A stretch of 18,067 nucleotides of DNA from Micromonospora_J zhanjiangensis (GTDB lineage Bacteria; Actinomycetota; Actinomycetes; Mycobacteriales; Micromonosporaceae). Positions 7,718-15,786 of the stretch are shown here, piece by piece; within the stretch, counting starts at the first letter, position 1; each line of letters opens with the position of its first letter. The notes beneath the pieces were generated by a model, which was not told the DNA's origin, searched no databases, and saw only the letters and a list, made by a program, of their open reading frames with translations. Both the position numbers and the translations under genes were made by a program. Location of the stretch: contig NZ_JBHSBN010000050.1 of the NCBI RefSeq assembly GCF_042650605.1, positions 1-18,067 of the forward strand, given 5' to 3'.

Positions 7718-8109
7718 TCGGCTGCGACTTTGTGCTCCACGCCCCTCCCGGGCGGATCACCGGTAGGGCTACCGGGAATTTCTGGGGCCCTTTGCGCCCG
7801 CTCGAACGAGGTGATTTCACTGCGGGCCGTGGGCGGGGCGTTCGGAGGCCGGAGCGCCGACAAGCCTGTCGCAGTCCAGGCTGGTCCCTACCGACGACAG
7901 TCGATCGTGAGGTCGTTCAACGTGCACGCCGAGGTGGGGTTGCGGTATTGATCACCCCTCGGACACCAGTTCTCCGCATCGGTGCGCAGTTTCCCGTACC
8001 GGTGTTCAAGGGGCTTTGAACACCTCACTCTTCACTCATCTTCGTCGATGCCTGCTGGTGGTGCTGAGGCGAGGGGGTCGTGGTGACCGCGGTGCCCTCG
8101 TGCGGCGGG
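7718..8109. other. About 390 bp without a supported gene, with two inverted repeats
   Basis: No frame here gives a recognisable protein. Two perfect inverted repeats are present: CCGGTAG and CTACCGG around GG (7760-7775), and a longer hairpin at 8001-8024. The stretch links two pseudogenes and is probably decayed sequence plus a possible terminator or operator. Confidence 0.5.
8001..8024. repeat. Perfect 9-bp inverted repeat (hairpin)
   Basis: GGTGTTCAA at 8001-8009 and TTGAACACC at 8016-8024 are exact reverse complements separated by GGGGCT. The stem is AT-richer than its surroundings. There is no T-run on either side, so it is not a classical intrinsic terminator. It could be a terminator of the T-poor actinomycete kind, or an operator upstream of the hydrolase pseudogene. 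Confidence 0.5.
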
Positions 8110-8508
8110 ATCGCATTCCGCCACCCGTGCCGGCAGCGCGGTCATCGCCGGCCATTCGGTGGGCGGGCCGATCCTCATCAACGCGCTCGCCGAGCGGCCA
8201 CCGGGGCCGGAGCTCCGGGCGATCGTGCTGGTCGCCGCTCCGTTCGTCGGTGCGGGCGGCTGGCCCGGCGACGAGTTCGAGCTGCCACACGACCTCGGCG
8301 CGAGGCTGCCGCAAGGCGTGCCGGTGCATGTGTTCCATGGACTCCAGGACGAGACTGCCCCACCGTCGCATGCTGACCTGTACGCCCGCGCCATTCCGAG
8401 GCACAGCTGCACCGGCTGCCCGGGCGCGATCACCAGCTGCACAATGACCTGAGCGCGGTGGCGAAGACGATAGTTCCTGACGACCGCGGACCCGTCACCC
8501 AGGGTTAG
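8110..8508 (+). pseudogene. Alpha/beta hydrolase (RBBP9/YdeN-like) pseudogene
   Basis: The frame reads GSAVIAGHSVGGPILINALAE, with the nucleophile elbow GHSVGG (serine codon at 8156-8158), then LRAIVLVAAPFVG and VPVHVFHGLQDETAPPSHADLYARAIP. Directly after this the family signature continues only in another frame, AQLHRLPGRDHQLHNDLSAVAKTI, ending at TAG 8506-8508. Restoring one G near 8398 joins them. DHQLHNDLS-VA carries the catalytic histidine, and D in GLQDETAP is the usual acid. The first third of the protein, including the usual strand 1 region, is missing. It is therefore a broken small serine hydrolase of the RBBP9/YdeN type. Confidence 0.72.
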
Positions 8509-8746
8509 CGAAGTTTCCGCGCCCTCGATAGGTGCCGCGTCGAGCTGCTTCCAGCCGAGCAGCCGGCGGCCACCGAGGCGCAGATGCGGCTCCTTCAAGT
8601 GGCACACGCTCCGCTGCTGCACCGGAGGGCTGTAGTCGGGCTTGACACGCACGGAACGCGGCGCTGACCGGGGATGCAGAAAAGTGCAGTAGAACTGGGT
8701 GGCTGGGTGCAGCGCGTAGAGCCGCCCTGGCCGGCATCGTCGAGGC

Positions 8747-9583
8747 GTGATCGATGAGCGAACGACGACGCCGTCTCAGGCGTACGAGGAATCCCGACCA
8801 GATGCGGCGCACCCCCGGATGCCGTTGGTGGTGCTCTGGTTCTACCTGGTGGCCTGTGTGGCCGCGGGGCTGTTCGGGCTGGTGCAGCCCGCTCTGGCGA
8901 TCGATCCGGTGATCATCCAATTCAACCAGTTCGGTCCCGCTGTGGGTGTGCTGGCGGTGTTGCTGGCCTGGCGGGGTTGGCGACCTCCGCTGGCCGCCGG
9001 GTTCGGCCTGTCCCGCCAGGTCCTGATCCGGCTGGTCGTTCTCGTCGTGCTGGTGGGGGTGATCTTCGCTGTGTTTGTGGGCATCACCGAGCTGGCCGGT
9101 GTGTCGCGGCACGGCATCCGCCCTGGGCAACTGCCGTACCCGTTCTGGCTGATTCTGGCCGCGCAAACGATCGGCGCCTGCGGCGAGGAGTTCGGCTGGC
9201 GGTGTTTCCTCCAGCCGTACCTGCGGGCCCGCTTCGGGGTGGTCTTCTCGGGCACCCTCGTCGGGTTGCTCTGGGGAGTGTGGCACGTCCAGGTCTTTAG
9301 CCGGGGGCTGGTGTTCGCCGCCGGTTTCCTGGCCATGGCGGTCGCGCTCTCGATCATGCTCGCCGTGCTGCAGGAGCGGTCCCGCCACGGAGTTTTGATC
9401 ATCGCGGGTGGCTTCCATATGCTGGTCAACATCGGCATGCTGCTGTTGGCCGGAGACGCCGACGGCGATGCCGTCCAGTTGTCTCTCACGGCGGCGTGCG
9501 TGCTCACCGCGTGCGGCGTGCTTCTCGTCGCCGCGCAGCGTGGCATCGCACTCACCAGAGTCGTGAGAGGAAACCGGGCGTGA
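8747..9583 (+). CDS. CPBP (CAAX/Rce1-type) intramembrane glutamic protease
   Basis: The 278-residue protein is strongly hydrophobic, with about eight membrane segments, and carries all three CPBP motifs. They are EExxxR at residues 147-152 (GEEFGWRCFLQ), FxxxH-like ending at His180 (LLWGVWH), and HxxxN at 224-228 (FHMLVNI). These form the catalytic site of the Rce1/CAAX protease superfamily, which cleaves substrates within the membrane. In bacteria members serve in bacteriocin immunity, peptide maturation or signalling. The start taken is GTG at 8747, with a GAGG close upstream; an in-frame ATG at 8819 is an alternative that would keep all membrane segments. Its stop overlaps the kinase start as GTGA, so translation is coupled. 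The substrate is unknown; context suggests a signalling partner. Confidence 0.9.
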   Translation: MIDERTTTPSQAYEESRPDAAHPRMPLVVLWFYLVACVAAGLFGLVQPALAIDPVIIQFNQFGPAVGVLAVLLAWRGWRPPLAAGFGLSRQVLIRLVVLVVLVGVIFAVFVGITELAGVSRHGIRPGQLPYPFWLILAAQTIGACGEEFGWRCFLQPYLRARFGVVFSGTLVGLLWGVWHVQVFSRGLVFAAGFLAMAVALSIMLAVLQERSRHGVLIIAGGFHMLVNIGMLLLAGDADGDAVQLSLTAACVLTACGVLLVAAQRGIALTRVVRGNRA

Positions 9584-10857
9584 ACGACATCCCTGCCTCC
9601 GAACGCGCTGGCTGGCCGGCCCGGCTCGCGGCTCCCGGACGCGGCCTCCTGCTGCTTGGCCTGGCACTGGCCGAGGCCGTCGTGGCCTGCGTGGTCGCGG
9701 TCACGGCCACGCTGATCCCGCTCGGCATCGGGCTGTATCTCTTCCCGCCCTCGGTGGGCTGGCTGTCCGGCCTGGCCGAACGCGCCCGCGGGTATGCCAG
9801 GCGGTGGTCCGCGGTGACCGTGGCCCGCCCCGAGCCGGCCCGGCCGGCCGTGCCCGCCGGGCTGCCGGGGCGGGCCCGCTGGTGCTGGCGAACCCTCACC
9901 GACCGGGAGTTCTGGTACGAGTACCGCTGGTCACTGATCGACCCGATCGTCGGGGCGTTCGTCGCCGGCATCCCGTTCTCGCTCGTCGTCTACGGCGTCT
10001 TCGGTGCGCTGGTGCAGCCGTTCGTCTGGCAGCCGATCGACCGTGCCGGCGGCAGCAACTGGTACACGTTCGTCCACGTCAACACCGGGACCCGGGCGCT
10101 GCTGGCGGTGCCGATCGCCGTGGCGGTCACCGTGCTCGGGCTGTGGTGCGGACCGTGGCTGCTGCGGGTGCACGCCCGGCTGACCCGGACGTTGCTCACC
10201 CTGAGCCGGACCGAGGAGCTGACCCGCCGGGTCGAACAGTTGGCCGGGACCCGGGCCGCAGCCGTGGACAGCTCGGCCGCCGAGCTGCGCCGTATCGAGC
10301 GGGACCTGCACGACGGCGCGCAGGCCCGGCTGGTCGCGATGGGGATGAGCCTGAGTAACGCCGAGCGGCTGATCGAGCGCGACCCCGAGACGGCGCGTGC
10401 CCTGGTCGCGGAGGTGCGCCAGAGCTCGTCGAAGGCGTTGCAGGAACTTCGTGACCTGGTCCGGGGCATCCATCCGCCGGTGCTCGCCGACCGTGGTCTT
10501 CCTGACGCGGTGCGGGCGCTCGCCCTCGACAGTCCGCTGGATGTTCAGGTCGACGCCCGACTGGCACACCGGCTGCCGCCGCCGCTGGAGTCGGCGGTCT
10601 ACTTCGCCCTGAACGAGCTGCTGGCCAACACGGCCAAGCACGCCGGAGCGGACCGGGTCGACGTCGCCATCGCACTGGACGAGGGACTGCTGCGCGTCCG
10701 GGTACGCGACGACGGGTGCGGTGGCGCGGACCCGTCCCGAGGCAGCGGGCTGCGTGGGGTGCAACGCCGGCTGGCGGCCTTCGACGGGACGCTGCGGGTG
10801 CACAGCCCGGCCGGCGGCCCGACCGTGATCGAGTTGGAGATCCCGTGCGGGTCGTGA
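9580..10857 (+). CDS. Sensor histidine kinase, NarL/DesK class (HisKA_3)
   Basis: The 425-residue protein begins with a putative sensor domain containing hydrophobic segments at about 22-56, 122-147 and 172-196. This is the Sensor-type N-terminus often seen in actinomycete kinases. The HisKA_3 domain has ELRRIERDLHDGAQARLVAMG with phosphoacceptor His244. The HATPase domain has the N box (Asn345 in NELLANTAKHA), the DDGCGG G1 box and the GSGLRGVQRRL G2 box. I chose GTG at 9580 because AGAGGA precedes it and it overlaps the CPBP stop as GTGA; a frame extension upstream lies inside the CPBP gene. It should phosphorylate the regulator encoded next. The signal is unknown. Confidence 0.94.
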   Translation: MNDIPASERAGWPARLAAPGRGLLLLGLALAEAVVACVVAVTATLIPLGIGLYLFPPSVGWLSGLAERARGYARRWSAVTVARPEPARPAVPAGLPGRARWCWRTLTDREFWYEYRWSLIDPIVGAFVAGIPFSLVVYGVFGALVQPFVWQPIDRAGGSNWYTFVHVNTGTRALLAVPIAVAVTVLGLWCGPWLLRVHARLTRTLLTLSRTEELTRRVEQLAGTRAAAVDSSAAELRRIERDLHDGAQARLVAMGMSLSNAERLIERDPETARALVAEVRQSSSKALQELRDLVRGIHPPVLADRGLPDAVRALALDSPLDVQVDARLAHRLPPPLESAVYFALNELLANTAKHAGADRVDVAIALDEGLLRVRVRDDGCGGADPSRGSGLRGVQRRLAAFDGTLRVHSPAGGPTVIELEIPCGS

Positions 10858-11486
10858 TCGCGGAGGATCTGTTTCTGCTGCGGGACGGACTGGCCCGGCT
10901 GCTGCGCGAGCACGGGTTTGCGGTCGACGCGGTGGACAATGGCCCCGAGCTTCTTGACCTGCTGCTCGACGATCCTCCCGGCGTGGCGGTCGTCGACGTC
11001 CGGCTGCCGCCCTCGTTCACCGACGAAGGGCTACGCGCGGCGCTCGCCGCCCGCCGACGCCACCCTGGCCTGCCGATCCTGCTCCTGTCGCAGTACGTCG
11101 AGCAGCTTTACGCCCGCGAACTGCTCGACGACGGCGCCGGCGCGATCGGGTACCTCCTCAAAGACCGGGTCTTCGACGCCGACCAGTTCCTCGACGCGGT
11201 CCGGCGGGTGGCCGGTGGCGGAACCGTACTCGACCCTGAGGTCATCACCCGGCTGCTGCGCCGCAACGACGCCAGAGGAACCGTCAGCGCCCTGACCGAG
11301 CGGGAACGTGACGTGCTCCAGCTGATGGCCGAGGGCCGCTCGAACTCGGCGATCGCCGCTGCGCTGCACGTCAGCGACAGCGCGGTCACCAAGCACATCG
11401 CGAGCATCTTCGGCAAGCTCGACCTGGCACCGTCTACCGACGACAACCGCCGGGTGCTCGCCGTGCTTGCATACCTCAATCAGTGA
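10845..11486 (+). CDS. NarL/FixJ-type response regulator
   Basis: The 213-residue protein has a receiver domain (about 1-120) with acidic residues Glu7 and Asp8, phosphoacceptor Asp51 (VVDVRLP), Ser81 and Lys105 (YLLKDR). A LuxR-type helix-turn-helix follows at about 148-205: LTERERDVLQLMAEGRSNSAIA, then VTKHIASIFGKLDL. The GTG start at 10845 follows GGAG by 5 bases and overlaps the end of the kinase gene by 13 bases, so the pair is translationally coupled. It is the cognate partner of the upstream kinase and probably controls the operon itself and other membrane genes. The C-terminus ending RRVLAVLAYLNQ is normal for the family, so the adjoining integrase fragment did not damage it. Confidence 0.94.
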   Translation: MRVVIAEDLFLLRDGLARLLREHGFAVDAVDNGPELLDLLLDDPPGVAVVDVRLPPSFTDEGLRAALAARRRHPGLPILLLSQYVEQLYARELLDDGAGAIGYLLKDRVFDADQFLDAVRRVAGGGTVLDPEVITRLLRRNDARGTVSALTERERDVLQLMAEGRSNSAIAAALHVSDSAVTKHIASIFGKLDLAPSTDDNRRVLAVLAYLNQ

Positions 11487-11740
11487 CCGGCCAGCAGTTG
11501 CCGTGGGTGGCTGCCCAGGGCATCTCCACCCACTGGCTACGCCACACCACCCTCACCTGGGTCGAGCGGCACTTCGGCTACGGCATTGCCCGCGCCTACG
11601 CCGGCCACACCGACTCCACCGGGCCGACCACCACCACCTGCATCAAGGCCGATCTCCAGGCTGTGGCGGCCGCGTTAGCCGCCATGACTGGCCGACCACA
11701 CCCGCTCGCCGCCGCCGCGGACCGCGCCTCCGAGCCGTGA
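11483..11740 (+). pseudogene. Tyrosine recombinase/integrase, C-terminal fragment with catalytic Tyr changed to Cys
   Basis: Codons here read GISTHWLRHTTLTWVERHFG, then IARAYAGHTD, then TTTTCIKADLQAVAAALAAMTG. This is the C-terminal catalytic end of a tyrosine recombinase of the actinomycete type: HxxR (HWLRH), the second histidine (AGH), and TTTY-KADL. The nucleophilic tyrosine is replaced by cysteine (TGC at 11639-11641). The rest of the protein is absent upstream, because the homology begins right after the regulator's stop. A GTG overlaps that stop as GTGA, probably by chance. The fragment cannot be an active integrase. It marks an old integration or deletion junction. Confidence 0.8.
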
Positions 11741-11785
11741 CGGCCACCGGAAACTGCCGGCTACGGCCGGCCGGAGTCGAACGGG

Positions 11786-12661
11786 TCAGGCCGGTTGGAG
11801 GAACTCCAGCAGTTGGCTCGTGAGTTCGGCGGGGCGTTCCTCGAAGATCCAATGGCCACAGTCCTCGATGACGCCGCCGCTCACGTTGGAGGCGTAATGG
11901 GCAGCCTGTTGGGGTACGGCGTCCCCTAGGCTGGCGCGGGCGCCGAGGGCGAGCACCGGCATGGCGAGTTTCGTCTTGGCGTACTCGGCGTTGTCGGCGA
12001 CGTCCTGTGGAAGGGCGCGGAAATACTCGAAGCTCGCCCGCAGGTGGGCATCGTCCTGAAGGTACCGGGCGTACTCCGCGACCTCGTCCGCGCCGATGCC
12101 GGTCTTCTGCACCTCCATCGAGTCGGTGAACCGATCCACCCAGAGTTCCTCCCGGCCGGCCACGATCTGCTCCGGAAGGCCGTTCGGGAGGCTGAAGAAC
12201 CCGAAGTTCCACAGGCCCGGCCCGCTCGGTGTGAGCGACGGAGCCTGATACAGGCCCTGGTCGGGGATGGGCGCCTCGGTGAGGACGAGCTTGCTCACCT
12301 GATCGTCATGGGCGGCGGCGTACGCGTAGGCAACCATGGTGCCGATGTCGTGGCCAACCAGGCAGATATCCTGTTCGAGCCCGAGTTGGGCGAGTAAGTC
12401 GTGTACGTCCCGGGCGAGGGTCTTCTTGTCGTATCCGCTTGCCGGGGCGTCGCTACCGCCAGCGCCGCGCAGGTCGGGCGCGATGACGGTGTACCGCTTG
12501 GCAAGCTCCGGCAGAACCTTGCGCCACATGAACCACGTCTGCGGATAGCCATGCAGCAGGACCAATGTCCCACCCTGACCACCCCGTACGTAATTGATCG
12601 TGATTTGACCGACCCGCGCCGTCTGTTCCGTGAATCCGGGTGGGATCCGTGCGCCGTCCAT
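11786..12661 (-). CDS. Alpha/beta hydrolase, epoxide hydrolase/haloacid dehalogenase-like
   Basis: The 291-residue protein has the full alpha/beta-hydrolase core: HGYPQTWFMWRKVLPELA with the oxyanion HGxP motif, and APDLRGAGGSDAP. The nucleophile elbow is VGHDIGTMVAYAYA, with Asp105 in place of serine. The C-terminal histidine is His270 in DCGHWIFEERP. An aspartate nucleophile with HGYPQTW is typical of epoxide hydrolases and fluoroacetate dehalogenases, which open epoxides or displace halide through an ester intermediate. The ATG at 12661 is preceded by a GAGGGGGATGA site. The gene lies 71 bases downstream of a second hydrolase on the same strand and may share its transcript. No signal peptide is present, so it is cytoplasmic. 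The substrate is not predictable. Confidence 0.9.
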   Translation of the reverse strand: MDGARIPPGFTEQTARVGQITINYVRGGQGGTLVLLHGYPQTWFMWRKVLPELAKRYTVIAPDLRGAGGSDAPASGYDKKTLARDVHDLLAQLGLEQDICLVGHDIGTMVAYAYAAAHDDQVSKLVLTEAPIPDQGLYQAPSLTPSGPGLWNFGFFSLPNGLPEQIVAGREELWVDRFTDSMEVQKTGIGADEVAEYARYLQDDAHLRASFEYFRALPQDVADNAEYAKTKLAMPVLALGARASLGDAVPQQAAHYASNVSGGVIEDCGHWIFEERPAELTSQLLEFLQPA

Positions 12662-12732
12662 TCATCCCCCTCGCAGTCGTCAGTCCGTTTCGCGTACCCA
12701 ACACCACGGTCGGGATACCCGAGTCGCCTCGG

Positions 12733-13959
12733 CTAGCGGAGCGGCCGGAAACCGGCACGAAGCTCTTCGGTGAGGAGTTGCGGTTGTTCCCAGGCCGCGA
12801 AGTGCCCGCCTCGGTCGAGCCGGTTGTAGTGGATGAGGTTGGGGTACGCCCGCTCCGCCCAGCTGCGCGGCGCTTGATAGAGCTCGTCTGGGAAGACGCT
12901 CACGGCGGTTGGCACGGAGACGCCCTTCGCGGACAGGAAGGACAGCTTGTTCTCCGCGTAGAGACGGGCCGCGGAAACCCCTGTGTTCGTCAGCCAGTAG
13001 AGGGTGATGTTGTCGAGGATGTCGTCTCGCGTGAGACCGCCGGGTTGGCCGGCGAAGGCCCGGCAGATCAGTTCCAGGCTGGCTGCGTCATGGTCCAGCA
13101 TGAAGCTCGCCAATGCGATGGGCGAGTCCGCGAGTCCAGTCAGCGTCTCGGGGCGCGTCCCCATCACGAGGGCATAGGCTCCGTGCTTCCAGAAGAAGTC
13201 GAGCTGCCCGCAGGCGCGCTTCTCCTCTTGCGAGAGGTTGGCGGGCAGCTTGCTGAGTGCCTTGTTTATTCCGGTGATGTCGGACTGAATCAGTGCATCG
13301 ATGTCGGGGGGAACCGTACCGGGCATGTTGGTGTGAATGCCGAGCAGGTCCGGGGGTGCCTGCAGACCGATGAGGTCGGTGATGAGCGCGCCCCAGTCGC
13401 CGCCTTGGGCGACGAAGCGGTTGTAGCCGAGGCGTTTCATCAGTTCGATCCAGGCGCGGGCGATGTGCTCCGGGCCCCAGCCTGGCGTGGTCGGCTTGCC
13501 GGAGAACCCGTAGCCGGGCAGGGACGGGATCACCAGATGGAAGGCGTCCGACGCGCTCGCGCCGTGTGCCGTGGGATCGGTGAGCGGGCCGATGATCTTC
13601 AGCTGCTCGATGATCGAGCCGGGCCAGCCGTGTGTGACGATGAGCGGCAGGGCGTCTTCGTGTTTCGATCGGACGTGGATGAAGTGGATGTCGAGCCCGT
13701 CGATCTCGGTGATGAAGTTTGGTAGTGCATTCAGCCTCGCCTCGACTTTGCGCCAGTCGTATTCCTTCTCCCAATAGCGGGCGAGTGCTTGGCTTGTTTC
13801 GAGCGGTACGCCCTGCGACTGATCATCGACGGTCTGCCTCTCGGGCCAGCGCGTGGCCCTGATGCGCGTGCGTAGCGCCTCGAGTTCCGCCTCGGGGACC
13901 TCGATCGTGAACGGCCGGACACCTGCGATGCCTACCCGTTCTTCGGTCTTGACAGCCAC
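12733..13959 (-). CDS. Epoxide hydrolase with EHN N-terminal domain
   Basis: The 408-residue protein begins with the epoxide-hydrolase N-terminal (EHN) domain: VRPFTIEVPEAELEALRTRI, RATRWPE, and YWEKEYDWRKVEARLNALPNF. The alpha/beta core contains THGWPGSIIEQL, PSLPGYGFSGKP, the nucleophile Asp188 in QGGDWGALI, and His386 in GGHFAAWEQP. This is the microsomal-type epoxide hydrolase family common in actinomycetes, which hydrolyses epoxides to diols. I chose GTG at 13959 because CGGAGG lies 5 bases upstream. The upstream frame stays open only through the poly-G run, giving meaningless polyproline. It is probably first in an operon with the hydrolase at 11786-12661. Confidence 0.92.
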   Translation of the reverse strand: MAVKTEERVGIAGVRPFTIEVPEAELEALRTRIRATRWPERQTVDDQSQGVPLETSQALARYWEKEYDWRKVEARLNALPNFITEIDGLDIHFIHVRSKHEDALPLIVTHGWPGSIIEQLKIIGPLTDPTAHGASASDAFHLVIPSLPGYGFSGKPTTPGWGPEHIARAWIELMKRLGYNRFVAQGGDWGALITDLIGLQAPPDLLGIHTNMPGTVPPDIDALIQSDITGINKALSKLPANLSQEEKRACGQLDFFWKHGAYALVMGTRPETLTGLADSPIALASFMLDHDAASLELICRAFAGQPGGLTRDDILDNITLYWLTNTGVSAARLYAENKLSFLSAKGVSVPTAVSVFPDELYQAPRSWAERAYPNLIHYNRLDRGGHFAAWEQPQLLTEELRAGFRPLR

Positions 13960-14097
13960 ATGGGCCTCCGCTCCTCGCCAGGGCATCCGCATACCACCTC
14001 GATCGGGGCCTACACCTGGTTGTCGCATGAGTTCGGCGAGCCGAGCCGAGACGGGTGGGGTACCGGATTTGTCCGGGAGCCCGACGGGGGAGCCCGA

Positions 14098-14178
<81 letters not shown>

Positions 14179-14360
14179 TCGGGTGCCTGTGCCGTCGAGC
14201 GCTGCGGCAATGCCGGCCTGGTGCTCGTTTCCTGCCGCAACGATTCGGGACGTGGGCCCGGGGTCGGGTGTCGACCACGAGACGCTGCGCAACTCGGTGG
14301 CTCAGCCGCGGCAGGAACCGGTGCAGCAGGGCGGGTCTCGGCATGGTGGCACGATCCGTT

Positions 14361-14375
14361 AGGTAATGATTACCT
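14361..14375. promoter_or_regulatory. 7-1-7 palindrome upstream of ltrA-like gene (Fur/Zur- or DtxR-like)
   Basis: AGGTAAT and ATTACCT flank a single G, a perfect 15-bp palindrome. The nine central bases TAATGATTA equal the core of Fur/Zur boxes, and the flanks TTAGGT and ACCT resemble the outer parts of DtxR/IdeR iron boxes. It lies 44 bases upstream of the LtrA start codon, a suitable place for an operator. The binding protein is a guess. Confidence 0.5.
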
Positions 14376-14419
14376 GGTAGTGGCGGCGTGGGGGTGGGCG
14401 ATTGGCCGGAGGTGGCAGG

Positions 14420-15589
14420 TTGACCCGGCTGTCCCGTACCGTCGGTCTACTGGGGCTACGCTACCCCGGCGGGCCGGAGCTGAACGAAGAGCGGCACGCC
14501 ACCTGGCTTGAACTCTTCTTCGATCTGGTATTCGTCCTGGCCCTGCTGGGCGTGACCGCACGGTTGGACGTCCGGGCGTCGCCGAGTGTGCAAGAACTCG
14601 CCGTTGCCATCGTGCTTTACGTGCTCATCCAGTGGTCATGGATCGGCCAGTCCTTCTACGACACCCGCTACGACCCGGACGACACTCTGCACCGACTGCT
14701 CGTGCTGGCCGCGATGGTTGGTGCTGGCGCCATTACCCTCGGTGTGCCGCAGGCCCCGTCCGGCCTGCTGCTGCCGGTCGGGTACTTGATCGTGCGTGGC
14801 TGTCTGCTCCTGATGTACCTGCGGGTCGTCGCAGCCGACCGGTCCGCCTGGGATCTGGTCGCCGTCTATCTCACCGGATACGGTACCGGGTGGTTGCTCT
14901 GGGCTGGGTCACTGGCCATCTCCCCGCCCGTACGACCGGCAGTGTGGATCACCGCCCTGGCTATCGAGTTGTTCACCCCGTGGCTCGGCCGCCGCTGGCT
15001 GCGCCGCCATCCCGTTCACAGCACTCACCTGCCTGAACGGCTGGGGCAGTTCACAATCATTCTGCTCGGCGCCACGCTGACCAACCTGCGTAACGCGGTA
15101 CCCACCGCCCACCCGCCCGCCCGGGTGCTGGCCGCCGCCTTGGCGGCCTTCCTCCTGCCAGCCAGCATCTGGTGGATCTACACCACCTACCTGAACAGCA
15201 AGCTCGCCATGCCGCGGTTGGGCAGCGGTCAGGGCTACGCCTATCTCCACTCACCCGCTGGCGCGGCCGTGCTCTTCCTAGGATGGGCGCTGGGCGTTGT
15301 GGTGTACGCGATCGGGCAGTCGCGTCAGATGCCGCTCAACGCGCGACTCGTGCTGGGCGGGTCGATCGTCACGTGGATGCTGTCCGGGTTGGGTCTGCAC
15401 CGCTTCGCTCTCGGCCGCATGCCCCGCCCCCGGTTCATCGTTGGCCTGGCGGGAATCACGCTGGCCGTCGTGGTGACGCTGGTGGTCACCGAACCCGGCC
15501 TGCTGCTCGGGCTCACCTCGGCGATTCTCGTCGGGTACGCCATCGTGGTCAGCCCGCAGATCGTCAAGGCCACTAAAGCTTATCGATGA
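14420..15589 (+). CDS. LtrA family (low temperature requirement A-like) membrane protein
   Basis: The 389-residue protein has the family hallmark ERHATWLELFFDLVFVLAL near residues 24-42. It continues with about ten hydrophobic segments and internal family features: QWSWIGQSFYDTRYD, the ERLGQFTIILLGATL segment, and SIWWIYTTYL. LtrA-type proteins are polytopic membrane proteins first linked to low-temperature growth in Listeria; the molecular function is not established. I chose TTG at 14420 because GGAGG lies 7 bases upstream. A TTG 18 bases earlier is in frame but is less well placed. The nearby palindrome suggests regulation by a dimeric repressor. Confidence 0.88.
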   Translation: MTRLSRTVGLLGLRYPGGPELNEERHATWLELFFDLVFVLALLGVTARLDVRASPSVQELAVAIVLYVLIQWSWIGQSFYDTRYDPDDTLHRLLVLAAMVGAGAITLGVPQAPSGLLLPVGYLIVRGCLLLMYLRVVAADRSAWDLVAVYLTGYGTGWLLWAGSLAISPPVRPAVWITALAIELFTPWLGRRWLRRHPVHSTHLPERLGQFTIILLGATLTNLRNAVPTAHPPARVLAAALAAFLLPASIWWIYTTYLNSKLAMPRLGSGQGYAYLHSPAGAAVLFLGWALGVVVYAIGQSRQMPLNARLVLGGSIVTWMLSGLGLHRFALGRMPRPRFIVGLAGITLAVVVTLVVTEPGLLLGLTSAILVGYAIVVSPQIVKATKAYR

Positions 15590-15786
15590 GATTTCCTGCG
15601 GTATCGGTGGCCGCCCGCCCGAACGAGTGCCCGCTCAGCCCTGTCGACCCATCGCGCCCAAGGGGCCTAAAGGCCCTCCGTGCAGCTCACCGGGGCGTCG
15701 ATCTTGATCTTGTTGTGCCTTGGCCGCGGGGGGACCCTGGATCCGCCGACGTGATCTGACTCCGGTATGGCCGGATATCTTGTCTT

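Noticed and set aside
8642..8670. TTGACA hexamer as a -35 element for the CPBP operon
   Set aside because: The hexamer is perfect, but at 17-base spacing the -10 position reads TGACCG, a poor match, so no promoter can be claimed.
8509..8746. Possible gene scrap on either strand between the hydrolase pseudogene and the CPBP gene
   Set aside because: A minus-strand frame reads LRLGGRRLLGWKQLDAAP and a plus-strand frame reads EAQMRLLQVAHAPLLHRRAV. Neither matches a family I recognise, and neither has a clear start.
8495..9667. 390-codon minus-strand frame opposite the CPBP gene
   Set aside because: Its product is rich in Arg, Gln, His and Pro and mirrors the CPBP membrane segments; the CPBP catalytic motifs on the plus strand settle the choice.
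15661..15677. GGGCC-TAAA-GGCCC hairpin after the LtrA gene as a terminator
   Set aside because: The perfect stem is only 5 bp and no T-run follows; such stems are frequent in GC-rich DNA.
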